Shown piece after piece: positions 46,206 through 59,500 of a stretch of DNA of 64,000 nt. The notes beneath the pieces were generated by a model. The model made no database searches. It worked only from the letters and a program-made list of their open reading frames with translations, and was not told the DNA's origin. This DNA comes from Acanthaster planci (lineage: Eukaryota; Echinodermata; Asteroidea; Valvatida; Acanthasteridae): NCBI RefSeq assembly GCF_001949145.1, contig NW_019091360.1, forward strand, positions 1,711,231 through 1,775,230, in the 5' to 3' direction. A program made the position numbers and the translations under genes. The stretch's first letter is position 1, and every line of letters starts with the position of its first letter.

Positions 46206-48764
46206 ACACATCGTTGGACATAACCTTCTTTCACTGTTTTCTTAAAAATGACAGCTTGCCAGAAGGAATAATTTCCCACAGAGTTTAGTCCCATAACCAC
46301 GTTTAAACCAAGTACGCTTTTCAACATTAATTGTCAGTTAATTTTTGGATAAATGCAAATGACAGACTGTACCTTTAGCAGCACATTGAATGAGGGCGTC
46401 TTATTCAACTCTCCGATTAAAATCATAACATTTTACTGTTTTGACAGTAAAAAGGGAGAAAAATAAACTTATTAAAAAGCGCCCAATATGCTAACACTGA
46501 TAAACTATAAGCAAGGGCCCTAGTGTTACACACGGTGTTAGAATAAAACTTTCTGTGTACTATTATAGCATGGTATAGCGTTGTATATAATCCCAATTTT
46601 CTGTACCCTTGAGGCACTTTGCAACAACCACAACATGGGAACAATTCGAACACAAATATAATCTCTCATTTCTTGTTGTAAGGTTAGTAATTTCAATTCA
46701 ATTTTATACATTAATTTACATATTAAAATATTTACATCATTTTTGGAATTAACAGTACCCTTTCATTTGATGATATATATCTTAAATTCGATTTCATACA
46801 TTAAAACAAAAATACAGGAGCTTAAACTATTCAAAGTTGGGTAAGGATTTTTAGTTTTGAGGGAGTTGGTTCGAAAATTAAATTTCGCGCAGGTCATCTC
46901 TTATTCAAAGTAGCAATTTGAGGATGTCCTTAAATTTGATTGAAGCGCTGGTGGTTGTCCAAAGAATGAATGCACCTTTCCACCGACACATGTCAAGGAC
47001 GCATTGTGTCCACATGGTTGAGTTTATAAGAAAGTTGGCTGACAATGTACAGAACTGAAACCTCTGCCCCCAAAGTGTACATATGGAAAAGTGGCATCTG
47101 CCAAATGGAAACAGTGTATGGCTATCTTGCTTGCAAAAAAGGGGTTTCAGTAGACAAGATTTAGCAACGCAACAAAAGACGACAATGGTAATGCTCCTGA
47201 TTTTCACATACTTCTGTTCCCTCCCTTTCCACCAATGGCTGACCAAAACTGTCAAAGAACAACTACGTCAACAAATCAATGCACTGTTTCCAAATGGTAA
47301 CTGACCAGACAGAAACAATTAAACAGATGAAAAACAAAAGCAAAAAAGGGAAAAAGAAAAAAAATCATCAGGCCAGCTTCTGAATAATAAAATGATACCT
47401 GAGCTTAAAAGCAAGGATGTGACTCTTCATTTTGAAGACATTCAAGAAACTGCAGGCCTGGTTTCAGCAGTTTGAAGTCTGGAAGCCCCTGAAATTTTGC
47501 AGCCTTCTTGCAAATTAAAAAACAAACATGACAAAACAATTACGAAGAAATAAGCCAAGCAATAAATGAATCTGTTGGGCAGGTAAGCAGGCCACACGTA
47601 AAGGAAAACATGCAAGAAATTGGCCTCATTCTCCACGGAGATGAAACGATAAATGAAGTTGATAGGTATCACCGAAGCAACCAGATGCCCCCGTCGGAAA
47701 TCCTGCTTTGCATTATCCGTCATCTGTACCAAACGGGTCTCTATTCTTGAGCATGTGAACAGTTCCCATTCTGAGTTCTAACCATTCTGATTAGCCTCCC
47801 CCCCAAAAAAATCTTCTTGCAGTCTGTGTCATCAGTCTGAAGGCTTCAAACACAAAATCTAGAGGGCGCTTCGCAGTCTCCTCACATCACAAGAGCAAGA
47901 GCAGCACACTTTCCTTGAAGTGCACCTGCGCACGGTCTACTTTATAACACTAGTGAAATATTCACCAATATGATCAGGTTGCTCACAGGCAAACCCTGTT
48001 TATCCAAATGACACTTTCCAAATCTGTAGTCGTGCACTAAGCCTCATGACTGGTCACCACTCCATTCTCTTCCTGCAAATTGAGGTCCGGAGTCCAGACA
48101 TGTCCTCTCCTTGTACAACCCATGACTGCTGTCAGTTCAGAAAGCATTCAGCTGCATAGTGGAGTAAAAATGATCCAAGTGACAATCTCATCACTAAATT
48201 CATGTCTCTCATCAAGACAGACAACTAAAACCACATAACAATCAGTGCTGTATTTGACTCCATCACAAGTCCTTGCAAGTCCCTGTATGTCCATCACAAG
48301 TCATTCAGTCTTAAGCCAATTCACAAGCTATTCATATGAGCCGTGACAGAAGCATTCTTTTGTCATTGTTCATCCTGTTACTTATGACTGACTGGCCTCG
48401 TGAAGGGACTTGTGACTGGTCTTGTGAAGGGACTTGTGACTGGACTTGTGATCGACCCGAATACAATACTGATAAATATGCAAGTCAAACAATGGTACAT
48501 GTATCTGTTATATTTTTTTCCAAAACAGAAAACAAAAAAATATACAAGTAAGGAAAGAATAAATGTGATTATAATGACACCCCATGACTAAGACCACGGC
48601 AGCTCCGGTTTCACTCACCACACTTCCCAGAGTTCCCAGACGACTGAGTTGCTGCTAGATTTTAATGTGTGATTTTAGTGAGCTAAGCACTTTGCTGTAA
48701 TGTGGCTCTATTCGGCGGGCTGCAAAGAGAAAAACCTGGAGAAAGTTTCAAGTAATCAACTTAC
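46206..48764. other. Downstream flank of the nuclear-protein gene; possible 3' UTR or 3' UTR intron
   Basis: Begins just past the donor that follows the stop codon (reading leftwards). No reading frame is convincing. It holds the 24-bp tandem repeat. Low repeat content compared with the left of the window would suit transcribed UTR, but this is inference. Confidence 0.4.
48391..48452. repeat. 24-bp tandem repeat (2.5 units) with an inverted partner at 48261-48300
   Basis: Units start at 48391, 48415 and 48439. The shared core is GAAGGGACTTGTGACTGG. About 110-130 bases to the left, CATCACAAGTCC and GCAAGTCCC are complementary to the repeat, so the pair could fold. It lies just downstream of the stop codon of the minus-strand gene, possibly in its 3' UTR or a 3' UTR intron. 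Confidence 0.6.
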
Positions 48765-50598
48765 CGGTCGATTTCTCTCAGCCGAAGCATTACTTCTCTT
48801 CTTTGATGTGAAGTGCGGCAGGACTAACAGGCTCCGTGATTAGATCTGTCTTGTCGCTCCGATTGTCGTTGCAGTCTGAGCCCGTTGGTACTCTGAAAGT
48901 CTGGCCGGTGCTGCCGCTTGAAGCAACAGTGTGGCCGGGTGGGCTATATTCTTCACCGTTTTCAGAAGCCTCCTCCGGTGTTTCGAGATAATTTTCCTGG
49001 ACATCTGGGCTGGTTGCTGGTGCATCCACGGCTTCTCTGGCTGACAGTTTAGTTCTCTGGCCCCCTGAGGATTCACTAGCACCACTGTGTGTGTCATGTC
49101 TTTGGCTCGTCCCCGACAGTGGCCTGTCTGAAACTGTCCGTGGGGACGTGGGGAAATTTGCCATGGTGTCCACGTACCCACTGTCCCTGATTTGTAAACT
49201 CTTGGACGAGATGCCCCACATGGTCCTGCCGATCCCACTTGGGGCCACGGTTACTACCCTACTGCGAACGGGGCTAGGGTGAGGTACAACCAGGCTTGCC
49301 TCAAGAAGTCTGGCCTGCTCCTCTGCTTCCTTGTGCCACTGTTGCTCACGATTGTTCTCTACAGCTCTCTGGCAATATTCTACCTCTTGGAGAGAGTCTG
49401 GGGGTTCAATCTTGATGTGCACCTGCTGAGGAGACCTCACAGGTGAAGGATCCTTCCGACCGGAGTACTCCCTTGGAGACTCCAGAGCATTGTGTCTGTG
49501 TCTTGCTTTTGGTGATTCTCGAACGCTCGGAGAAATCCTGCTCGGAGATCCAACATTTACCTTGGGAGAGCCCACACTGACACTGAGTAAGTCCATGTGG
49601 GGGAATTCCCGACCAGGAGAAGTTCTTGTCTCTGAGGCAGATGCTGGACCTGAGCCTGGCGGCAGAAAGGGTGAAAGCACTGGAACAGTCTTGGATGAAA
49701 CGAGCGCCTGAGGTAACGGAATGGTAGGCCTAATGGATATTGTGCCTCCTTGGAAGTTTAGAGATTGGGGCTTGGTTAAAATTGGGGAGGTTATGACACC
49801 AGGGGGCGGGCGGGTTAATTCAGTGGTTGGGTAGGACAAAGCTTTTGATACGTAAGGAGATGTTGAGGAGCTGCTGGATAAGACAATGCTTGGAATGATG
49901 GGACTGGATTTGGAGCTGGAGGGGTTGTCTGGCTGGGTCCTAGCTACTGATAATAAGGATGGGTCAGGTGGAGGGCGCCCGGTCGGCAGCTTGGAGGAGC
50001 TTGAAGACTGTAGGCCCTTAGAGGGATTCAACGTTGGCATCATGGCTGTCGTGGGGACCGGCATGCCGTGCAGCCGCATCAGATCAAAGAAGGTGTGCGG
50101 CACTGGAGGCTGGGGGCACTTCTTAATGCTGGGAGATGCCACAATGAGGCCGGGTGCGGTTGATGGCTGCTGACTGGACATCAGGTCCAGTGGAGTTTTC
50201 TTGGGCGTGATGCCGGCCTGAGGACCCAGCTTCCTGCTGGAGAGGAAGGGATGCAGGCTCCCGTTCCCTTCGGTAGACATGATGGACGGCCTGCTGTAAC
50301 CAGACAGGTCCAATGGACTTGACTCCTCCGCAGAGCTCTCCCTCCGGGGTTCCTTCAGCTCGAAGGGAAAATATGGTGCGGGATGGAACGTCCGCCCGCT
50401 GAGATCAAGGGGTACTGTGTTTTCAGTCACTGTTCCAAAACTGCCGAAGCTGGAAGACACCACAAACTTGGCTTGGCTAGGCCTTGGTGGGGTGGTCTCC
50501 ACAGGAATGCCACGCTCTGGCATGACATTTAAGAGGTTATTCTGCCAAAGGGGAACAGGTACCTGACTAGTAGGATCTGTGATCCTGGCCCATGGAAC
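48765..50598 (-). CDS. Last coding exon (residues 858-1459) with three PxDL(S/M) motifs; stop at 48792-48790
   Basis: The acceptor is TTTAACAG/GTTCC at 50599. The frame is open upstream of the first in-exon ATG (50523), so the exon continues residue 857 with VPWARITDP and does not start a separate gene. PLDLSG occurs twice and PLDLMS once within about 80 residues (920-998). This clustering is typical of CtBP-recruiting repressors. Pro/Ser-rich sequence with SP sites follows, then IKIEPPD (SUMO consensus), a charged region rich in E, Q and R that may be helical, and a C-terminal IKEEK. TAA at 48792-48790 ends the frame. A consensus donor GTAAGT lies 25 nt beyond the stop (exon edge 48765), suggesting a spliced 3' UTR. 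The last 25 bases are non-coding. Confidence 0.87.
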
Positions 50599-53500
50599 CT
50601 GTTAAATACATGTGTACAAAAGAAGGAAAATTGAAGAAATTTCGAGCATACTGCAAACCTACACATTACAGACAGCTGCCTCATTGACTTCTTGAGGATT
50701 TCAGCCACATTTCTGCCAAATAATTCAAAAGCACTCAGAAAAACTGGGACAAATTTCCTTTGGTCTGTTAATGTAACACTGTGAGAAATACCCCAATGTA
50801 TTACTCTATTTAGTTTATATGAGAATTCACTGAACTTAATGAAATCAAATCTCCCTTAGAAATTTTGGGTAAAAGCATTTCCCTCTTGATTGGTAGACAG
50901 TATATTGGAAATGAAAGCTGACACTGTAAGAGGAAATGGGAAATCTTGTGAAAAGAATTCCTTTTCACATTCAAACTTCACAAGGCTTCAGCAATCCCAT
51001 AAAAAAGCATAAACATGCTTGCCCATGTGTAGAAAAAAAAATGTAAAAATGTTTTCTGACCTGTGTGACAAGCTATGAAAAATGCCTCATACCGAGTTTC
51101 CCACAAATAGAAAAAGTGGTTTCAAATACATGTATTTCCTATTCCCTGATTAACAGTCATTACAATGTGTACTCTTCCTTTCTGAACCTCTTAACATGTT
51201 ATTTTCTTCTCACAGCTCATCAAACAAAGCTGAACATATGCAGTCTCTGATACAGTGAACAGACCACTAAAGGATCTTGAAAGCAGTGTGGTGCATATTC
51301 TTACCTCTCTCGGTATCCTTGTAGGAGGCGGGGATGCAGCATCAGGATCAGTGTCTGCGGACTGAGTCTCAACGGAGGACTGTGAGCCAATCTCGTCCCT
51401 GTCATCAGCCTCATTGGCCTGCCGGGTCATGGCCTCCAGCATGCTGCCCTTCCCGTGGCTCTCCATGTGGCGCTGGGCGGCGATGTGCTGCTCCATCCCA
51501 CACTTGGTGTTGCACACAAAGTCGCAGTCCGGGCACTGCAGCAGCATGATCTCCCGGCCCGAGCAGCGACAGCAGAAGGCAGTGAACAGCTTGCCATACA
51601 TCCCTGGCAGTTCGCGGGACACTGGCTCCTGGGGGTACAAGGGCTCCCTGGAATTGTTCTTGAGTTTGACAGACGTGGACCCCGCACAGTTCGTCCCAAC
51701 TATTACAATTGGTGGCTTGGATTTGTCTTCGTGGGTCGGGTCTGCTCTGGGGGAGTCTGTATTCCTCTCTAATACTCGGGATCTCTTCAAGCCTTTCCGA
51801 TATTTCAGGGTTGATAAATCTTGGGTGTGGCTGTCCAGAACGAGTCCAGCATTTGTCTTTGATGGTTCTGGGAGGGTGCGAGACCTAATGCCTGACGAGG
51901 CTGGGTCTAAGGTCGCAACTGAGACAATTGGGCTGGAGGACTCTTGGGTCATGGGCTGCTGAATCAGCAATGGCACTGGGGAGCAGCCGTGCGATAAGAT
52001 GTTCAATGCCTCACTGGTGGGGACACCTAGAGGGGCCCAGCTTGGGATGATGGGTAAAAGCTGACCTTCGGGACCCATCACCACCCCTGCATTTGATGGG
52101 ATCATGGGAACCTGCCCTGCTAGGTGTGGAAGGCTTCCTGGCATCGCAACATGAGGTATGTGTATGCTGGTGGGAGAGTGAGGTATGGGAATACTATTGG
52201 TGGGGTTGGGCATTGGAAGAGAGTCTTTCTCAGGGGGCCTACTTGTTGGGGAGGGCACAGGTGTACTGTCGGTGCTATGCTCAGAGGGGGCCCTCTCAAA
52301 TCCTCTTCCTAACTGAAGCAGTGCTTTGATGGTTGCATCATCCTGCTCTCGTCCTGGTGGCAGGGACAACTTCTCTGAAGAGGAGGAATCCCTGCCACCA
52401 GGAGTTGAGGGATTGGAACTGTAGGGGCTGGGGACTTGTAAAGAGGCAGATGGTAAGAGTTTCTTGGAACAATCGGGCTCCCGGGCATCCGGGGCGGCAG
52501 GGGAGGCCGGATGCTGGTGGATCATGGATGGACTCGGTGGCAAAGAGCGACTCATCTTGAGGCCAGCATCTGAGGGGTGCCTGGGGCTTGGTGGAGCACT
52601 GTGCATTATGATGGCTGGCGACATTGGCTGGGGGCTGCCCATCGGCAGACTCGGGGCCGGTGAGCCCGGCATGGACATCTGACCGGGGGAACTTGGGGGT
52701 GCCAACGGCGACTGAACAGGTGTGGACCGCTGCGAAGACGATGACTTGGAGCGTGACCTCGGCGGGTAGAGTCTTATCCCCACCGCTTTCTGCGGTCCCG
52801 TGGGTGCAGGTGGCCTGGGCCGAGTCTGCCTCCGCGGTGGTGGAACGTAGACTGTCCTCGGCGCCAGCGTGGGGTTGCAGGCTAACGGAAACTTTGGTAC
52901 AGGTTTCAATGACGTGGAACCAGACATGGCCACTTTCTTACACTTCATACAAATGGACAATATTGCACTTTCTTGCTGAGAGGCATCCTTGCTCGAATTC
53001 GGAGGAATGGGGCTCTGACACATGAAGCATCGTCCAGCCGAGACGTTGTTCCTGTAGCTGTCAATGTCTGGCTTCTTGAATGGATGTGGACTCTTATTAT
53101 CCAGGCTCCTCTTGCTATCTGGGGAGTTCCCTGGATCGCTCGAAGGTACCTTTAAAAGCATTGGGGGAAACAAGGTGAAACATCCATGATTCAACAACTT
53201 CTACATGAGTACACTAAACTGCAACCCTCGCCTGGAAAAATCTTTTGATTTTCCCCCTTGACTTTTCAACTTAAAACAATCAATAAGCAATGATACCAAA
53301 AAAAAGCTTCTGCAAAAAGGCCGACATTATGAATAAAATTTGGGTCATTTTCCAATACTCAACTTCGTCTCCGTCTCAGGCTTCGTCCCCGAAATCAATC
53401 CCTGATTGTGGACCTGAGGCGTTTAGATAAAATTGGATTTCTGTAATTTTTGGCTCTGTTGCATCTTATTTGATTTTTGTGGCACTATTAGACTAAATAT

Positions 53501-56500
53501 TGCGCTTCCAGCTTCAAACTCAGGTAGTAAAAAAACAGCTGAAGCCTGAGACGGAGCCGCAGTTGAGTATTGGAAAACGGCCTTGGAATAGAATTGAAAT
53601 GCTTCCATAACTTTTACTTCTTCTGAGGGCACGAAGTGAGATTTGGAGTAATAATGTTCCATTCCTACTAATTTCTTCAATATGTGTTGAGATGAATCTT
53701 TTCTAGAGTTTGTTTTTGATATTTGTGCATTTAAAGTCTAGCAAAATGTGCACCAATCAGAACTGACATTCGATCTCACGGAATCTAACACCCAAATGGA
53801 CCAATCAAGGTAGGCTTTTAACAAAACCTCTCCAGGCCTTTCAGAGAGTGACCTAAGTTTGCAGAACATGTCAACGCACCTGCAGCAATTTGTTCGGAGA
53901 ATCTTCTGGTTTAGAGTGAGAGCTCTCAGCACTATCGGCAGAGTGTGGGCTGACGGGCATTCTGTCCTTTTTGCCATCAGAAGTCTCTTCAGATTTGCTT
54001 CGCTCCTTTGCTGCAGACGACTCGTTCGCATTGGCCTGATCGAGTGAGGCACCAGAGCTGACAGGTGACGGCACCCGCAGAGGTAGTTTTGGTGGAGTAA
54101 CATCAAAGTCTAGTATTATAGGCTGTATATGCTTGGCCGGTAATTTAGTCCGGTCAGCTATGAGTCCATTGCGGGAAGAGGAGAGTTCAATCATAGCACC
54201 TTCTTTTCGAGGCTTCTTGCCGACCCTCTCTGCCCCGTAGCCCATTTTGTGGAGCCCGCCAACCTGTAGGTCGGTGCTGGGGCGCTTGCGGGCCCGGGAG
54301 GGGGCTAGATTGCGGCTGAGGTTGACCGTGAGCTGGCCCGAGGGGAACAGCATGCCCCGCGGGGACATGGGGAGGGGCTGAGGCAGCATAAGCATCGGTC
54401 GCCACGGGGGCTCCACCAGGCCATCGCTGGGGGCCACGGAAACGGCTGGTGCTGAGGGTTGGTTGTTTGCATCCCGGATCAGCTGCAGAAAAGTCAAGGA
54501 ACCAAACATTACAATGATCAGACTCTTCATTAAAAGTACAGGTCAAATGGCAGGAGTGAGGTTGGTGAAAAATGAAATATCTATGAAATGATCACCAGAG
54601 ATTTGGGGTTACCCACAGCATCAAAGGGTCTTTTGTATACATTTGGATTTTGTCAAAAGGCACCCATTGAATCACCCATTTCTTGTGTTCTACATCAACT
54701 TTCATCAAAAACACCTCACTGGTATACTCAGGACTTTCCAGATTTAAGAGAGATTGCTTGAAAAAAATCCTGAAATCAAGAAAATCTTGACATATGGAAA
54801 AGTTCTGACAAATCTCGCCCCTGAAATGATCAGTAGCTAGGACACAAAGACCTACCAAGCAACTTTAAGGCCAGTTTATACATCAACTAAACTTGAAAGC
54901 AAAGTGAATTTGAATTCACAACACATCTGCAGCGAAATTCACTTAAGAGGACAAGTCTTGAAACTTTTAACATATTGGCAGCACAGGTACTCGTACATGT
55001 ACTTTTGATCTGACATCTTAGTTGCGCATTCGTGTTGGCTTTCACACCAAGTACCCCGGTATTATTGAACAATCCTTTGGGCTTCAACACAGATATATTG
55101 TGCTTATCCAACGACATACTCCAGTCAAAACAGTGCTGCTGTGAGGATCTCCATTGTTTTAAGGGTTTGATATGATACGAAGCCTAGTCTCCAGACTTGC
55201 CTCTGTCAGGTAAATTTTTCGGTAGTCAACAATTTTAGATGTTGAACACCTTCAGGAAAGAGGTCTGAGGTTTGGCAACACACCCGGGAAAAAGGATCGC
55301 CAAGAATTTGTATTCTTGAAGGGCAAAGTTCAACTAAACCCTCAAAATTGGCTCATCATGCCCTACGCAAGTTTGTAAGTAACAGAAATAAGGTCAACAG
55401 TGAAAGTGGCAATGTTTGAACTTTTACGAACACGTCCACTCTGGACTGATACTTCCAAACCCAACTGGCAAATTTAAACCCAATTTGACACTTCAAGATG
55501 TTCTCTCTACACACCAAGCCAAACGGTTTCGTCTGACAAAACCTGCCGATATATTCCTGGATTGAACCACCTCAAGTAACTGAACGCGCAATGGGTAGGA
55601 ACGACACGGATGTACTACTGCGCCCAAACACAATGTACATGTACATACATATACATGTACAGCCCAACAGGAGAAGAATACATGAACGTGGATATCCCAG
55701 CTTTGAGAAGGATTCATCTGTTGGCATTGAGAGTAATCTCATTTCCTGCAAAATGAATTGGCTCTGGAAGGGCACATTGTTCGGTCGTCTGTTCACCGGC
55801 AAGCACTATTGGTGCAACTAGTCATCTCCATATCCACTGACTTAAAGATCAAAAAGCTGTCTCCTCCCACTCAAATGAACCCGACTTGTTCTGGTGACGT
55901 GTGCTGAAGGACGGAAACTCCACAAATTGGGGCAGTTCAAAGAAAACTGAATGCATCTTTGTTTTTGCCACTAGATGGTCTGTTAACGCAATAAAATCGC
56001 ATGCAAACTTGCTGAAGGGCTTGCTGTCCAGATCTGAAATGATGAAATACATGTAATTATGCGCACACTCTGATGGTCTCTTCGGTATATGCACAGTGTA
56101 TACATGTACATGAATGTCATGACATTTCGTAATGTTCATGCTATGGGCCCCGAGCTGGACCAAGAGAGGGTGCTATTTCCTTAGCAACCGGGATTCCTTT
56201 GGTACTAACTGCACGTTGCTAGTTCATGAACAACTACATGTACATGTAGGACATGCAAGTGTTGTAGCATCACTACCAGCAAAATGAATACTCCTGACCA
56301 ACGCGGCTCTTTTCAACCGATGAGGGGGTGCTTCTGCTCGAGGCAGATAGGTTCACTGAGGAATATGGCATGTACCGTACATGTGTACACATGCCCTGTG
56401 ATTTTTGACAGAATGTGCACAAGACTGGCTATAAGCACTGACAGCAGGCAGGTGTATGAAACGTCGGTTGGCAACACTATTTCAATTGAAAATCAGGGCA

Positions 56501-59500
56501 ATTGAATGTTCCACTTTTACAATGCGCAGCAAAATCGTTTGTCTAAAACAGCCCAAAGGGAACATTTAAAAACCTTTAGCTGAAGCGCACAAAGTTCACA
56601 TTCGCCCAAATTGATCGGTGTACAGGCATTTGTTAAATTTAGCTGGGGCAGTTTCCAGACTTTTGGCTCGAACCGGAGATATTCTAGCCAGCCGTATTAA
56701 TCCCTCCATGGCGTTTTCTCTGAAATCCAAGTTCAAGTCGGACCCGACTGTCAATACCTCCCTCACAAAAGCTCCATTTTTTTTTTTATCTTCACAGAAC
56801 TTCATCGATACTTGTCGAAAAACATTCAGTGCACAAACGCTGCTGAAGTACCCTGTGAACTCGTATGACACATACAAATGTTCACACTATCGGTGCATGC
56901 AACACAATGAGCTAAAGATATATGGACTGAATGTTGATAAAAGGCCCATTTGCACAAGTGCCTGCGGGTCCAAAAGTTACACTCATTCCCTAATGCCCTG
57001 TCTGTCTGTCTGTTGAGGATTGGCTGATGGCAAACAAAAGGAAGTGTTCCCTTGAACCAGACCACAAATGCCGTACATGTAAGGTTATAGTTTAGTCACT
57101 TCTGGATCACACTAAAAAGTGGCAAGTGCCACTTCATACAATCCTTGCCAATAATGACCCAATGTTTCCTGAAATTTGGTTTTCTAGTCCGGGAAAGGAT
57201 GTCAAAGTTTCTGTTTCTGTGGTTTGAACCACACCCCTCATTCTCAAAACAGGTCACTTATATAACATGTATACCCCAGTACGTGCTAATGTTGAAGTGT
57301 CTTGGAAAAATGCGGCAGGTCATAGAGAGTGTTTGTGAAAACATGTAAATGATTTTTCTTGGAAAAAAAAATCTCAACCAAAAAGCAAAACTTGTTCTCT
57401 TTTTCTCTATTTGCTCAGCAAACATACAGCTTACTGGTATGCAAGCATATTTAACTGGTGTTTTGCTGTACACCAGCATGCTGTGTGTTCTTGTGCAACC
57501 ATACAATGTACTCTGTGAACTTACCGAAAAAACTTTGGTGGCTAGTTGACATGTACATGTACATACATGTACTGTGACGGGATGTATCCTCTTACATGTA
57601 ATACAGGTACCTTGTTTGCTATAAATGCATATTATCTGAGGTCCAATTAGCAAACTTTCCAGGGTTGGTTACCTTGTTCCGAGTCAATACAGATGGCAAT
57701 CCTCCCCCCCTTCCCCGTGCAGAGATTCCACACAGGGTATGTTTGTTTCATGCGGATCCGGACTGCGATCAGTGATCCCACACTGGTTCACTGACACCAG
57801 AACTGACCCCTAGGGATGGAGCGAACCAGCTCTGGGATCACTGATCGCGATCCAGATCTGTGTGAAACAAACAGACAAAGTGTTTATGAGTTAAAGTGGC
57901 TTCAATATTGAGCTACGGTCTGGACGCACTGTTACAGGTAGGTCAACCCACACATGAAAGCATCCAACATGTTGGAATTTGCTCAATTGATATTTACAGT
58001 GTAGACAACTTCAAACACTCAGTCAAAGAAATTTGCAAAATATTAGGTCAATTTTTTTTTCTATGATCAGATAAGGGACAGATTGCTGGTAGCAACAAAT
58101 GTGCACACCGACACACATCCACACGCAACAACCACACATGACATTCACAATCAAACCCTTGAATACACACATGTACTGTAACAGTAGCAAGTACATGTAC
58201 AACGTGTACTACTAGTGCACGTAAGGTCAAGTAAAAATTAAACATGTCGGCCATTTTGGTTTTCATTTTTGCTTTTTATTTTCTAGATTGCAGCCACTTT
58301 TTGATATTTTCTGGTGGGGACCACTGGTGTTGCAATGTTCAAAAATAACAAAAAAAAAAAAAAACAAGTGACGGGCTGGACAAGAAAATTGAACACATTT
58401 GAAGACAAGTGGTTTACATCTTTTTTTTGGGGGGGTGCTTGTTTGTTTATTTGTTTTATTTAATTTGTATAACAGTTTCAGAAACAAAAAAAAAAGAACC
58501 ACTGGTACCTGGGCACTTGTGCAATGGTTGTTATAGTGAAGTTTTCATGGCCATGTGGAAACATATTCAGAGATAATAAATATGGTTGACTGCACCATGT
58601 GGAAAGCAATCAACAAAGGCTGATGTTAAAACTTCACGAGTAGTTTATTTTCAGATAGCCTGGTTTACAGATTTGCTTCATTCACCTCATTTTTACTGTG
58701 GAGTAATTTCAAAAATAAATCCAGGTGGCCGACAAGAAGAAAGCAGGTGGGTACACTCAACATTTTTTTTTTACTGTGTACACTGTACAAAGAGGCGGCT
58801 GTCACCAACCGGTGGTGTAGCCAAAAGAATGTCTTAGGAGCAAACACGACTGACTATTTTTTTACATGCACAGAATACATTAAAAGGTAACAAGGTCACT
58901 CGCTAATAGTTATCACTGAGTTCGTAAGTGTGGCGGGCGCTGTATGTTGTTAGCTAGACAATGAGGCTTATTGTCATGTGAAATAGCCATTAAATCAAAG
59001 CCATGGCATTAATGCTCACCGCTGGCGCCGTGTGGGGCTGTCCCTATTCTGTCAATGCAGTAACGAAGTGCCTATTCAGACATTCGATCACGGTTCCGTC
59101 TGCCCTGAGAGTACTATTAATGAACAGCGCCACCAAGTGTTAGATTGTCCCTTCCCTCCCACAAAAAAGAAACTTTCCTTGACATGCAGAGGTTAGACTT
59201 CCAGCATTCTGAATGATTTGTTGTATTTGATACGGGTGTTTTGTTTTATGCATTTGTTTTTGGGGAGTTGTGCTTTCATATTTATATTGATATTGTAAAA
59301 TCTTATGTTTATGCATGTTGCATCTCAATCGTTAACACTGTTCATTACAATCTTATTGAAGGTGAGGTATTTTCTGTCATAGAACTTAAAGGATTTGCTG
59401 AATGGTTCAAATTCAAGATAACAATGGGATACCACTGATGACTGTCGGAACAATTTCCCAACTGGAGAGGTGCACACATTTCTCTACGTCAGATCTACAC

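Noticed and set aside
50521-50523. ATG at the start of a 577-codon frame as a separate gene start
   Set aside because: The frame is open upstream to a good acceptor at 50599 and joins exon 3 in phase 0, so this ATG is internal.
51334-53155. Plus-strand frames up to 182 codons opposite exon 3
   Set aside because: Antisense shadows of a GC-rich coding exon; the minus-strand frame has matched splice sites and domains.
54187-54546. 119-codon minus-strand frame overlapping exon 2
   Set aside because: Shifted frame within exon 2 and its acceptor; it does not join in frame with neighbouring exons.
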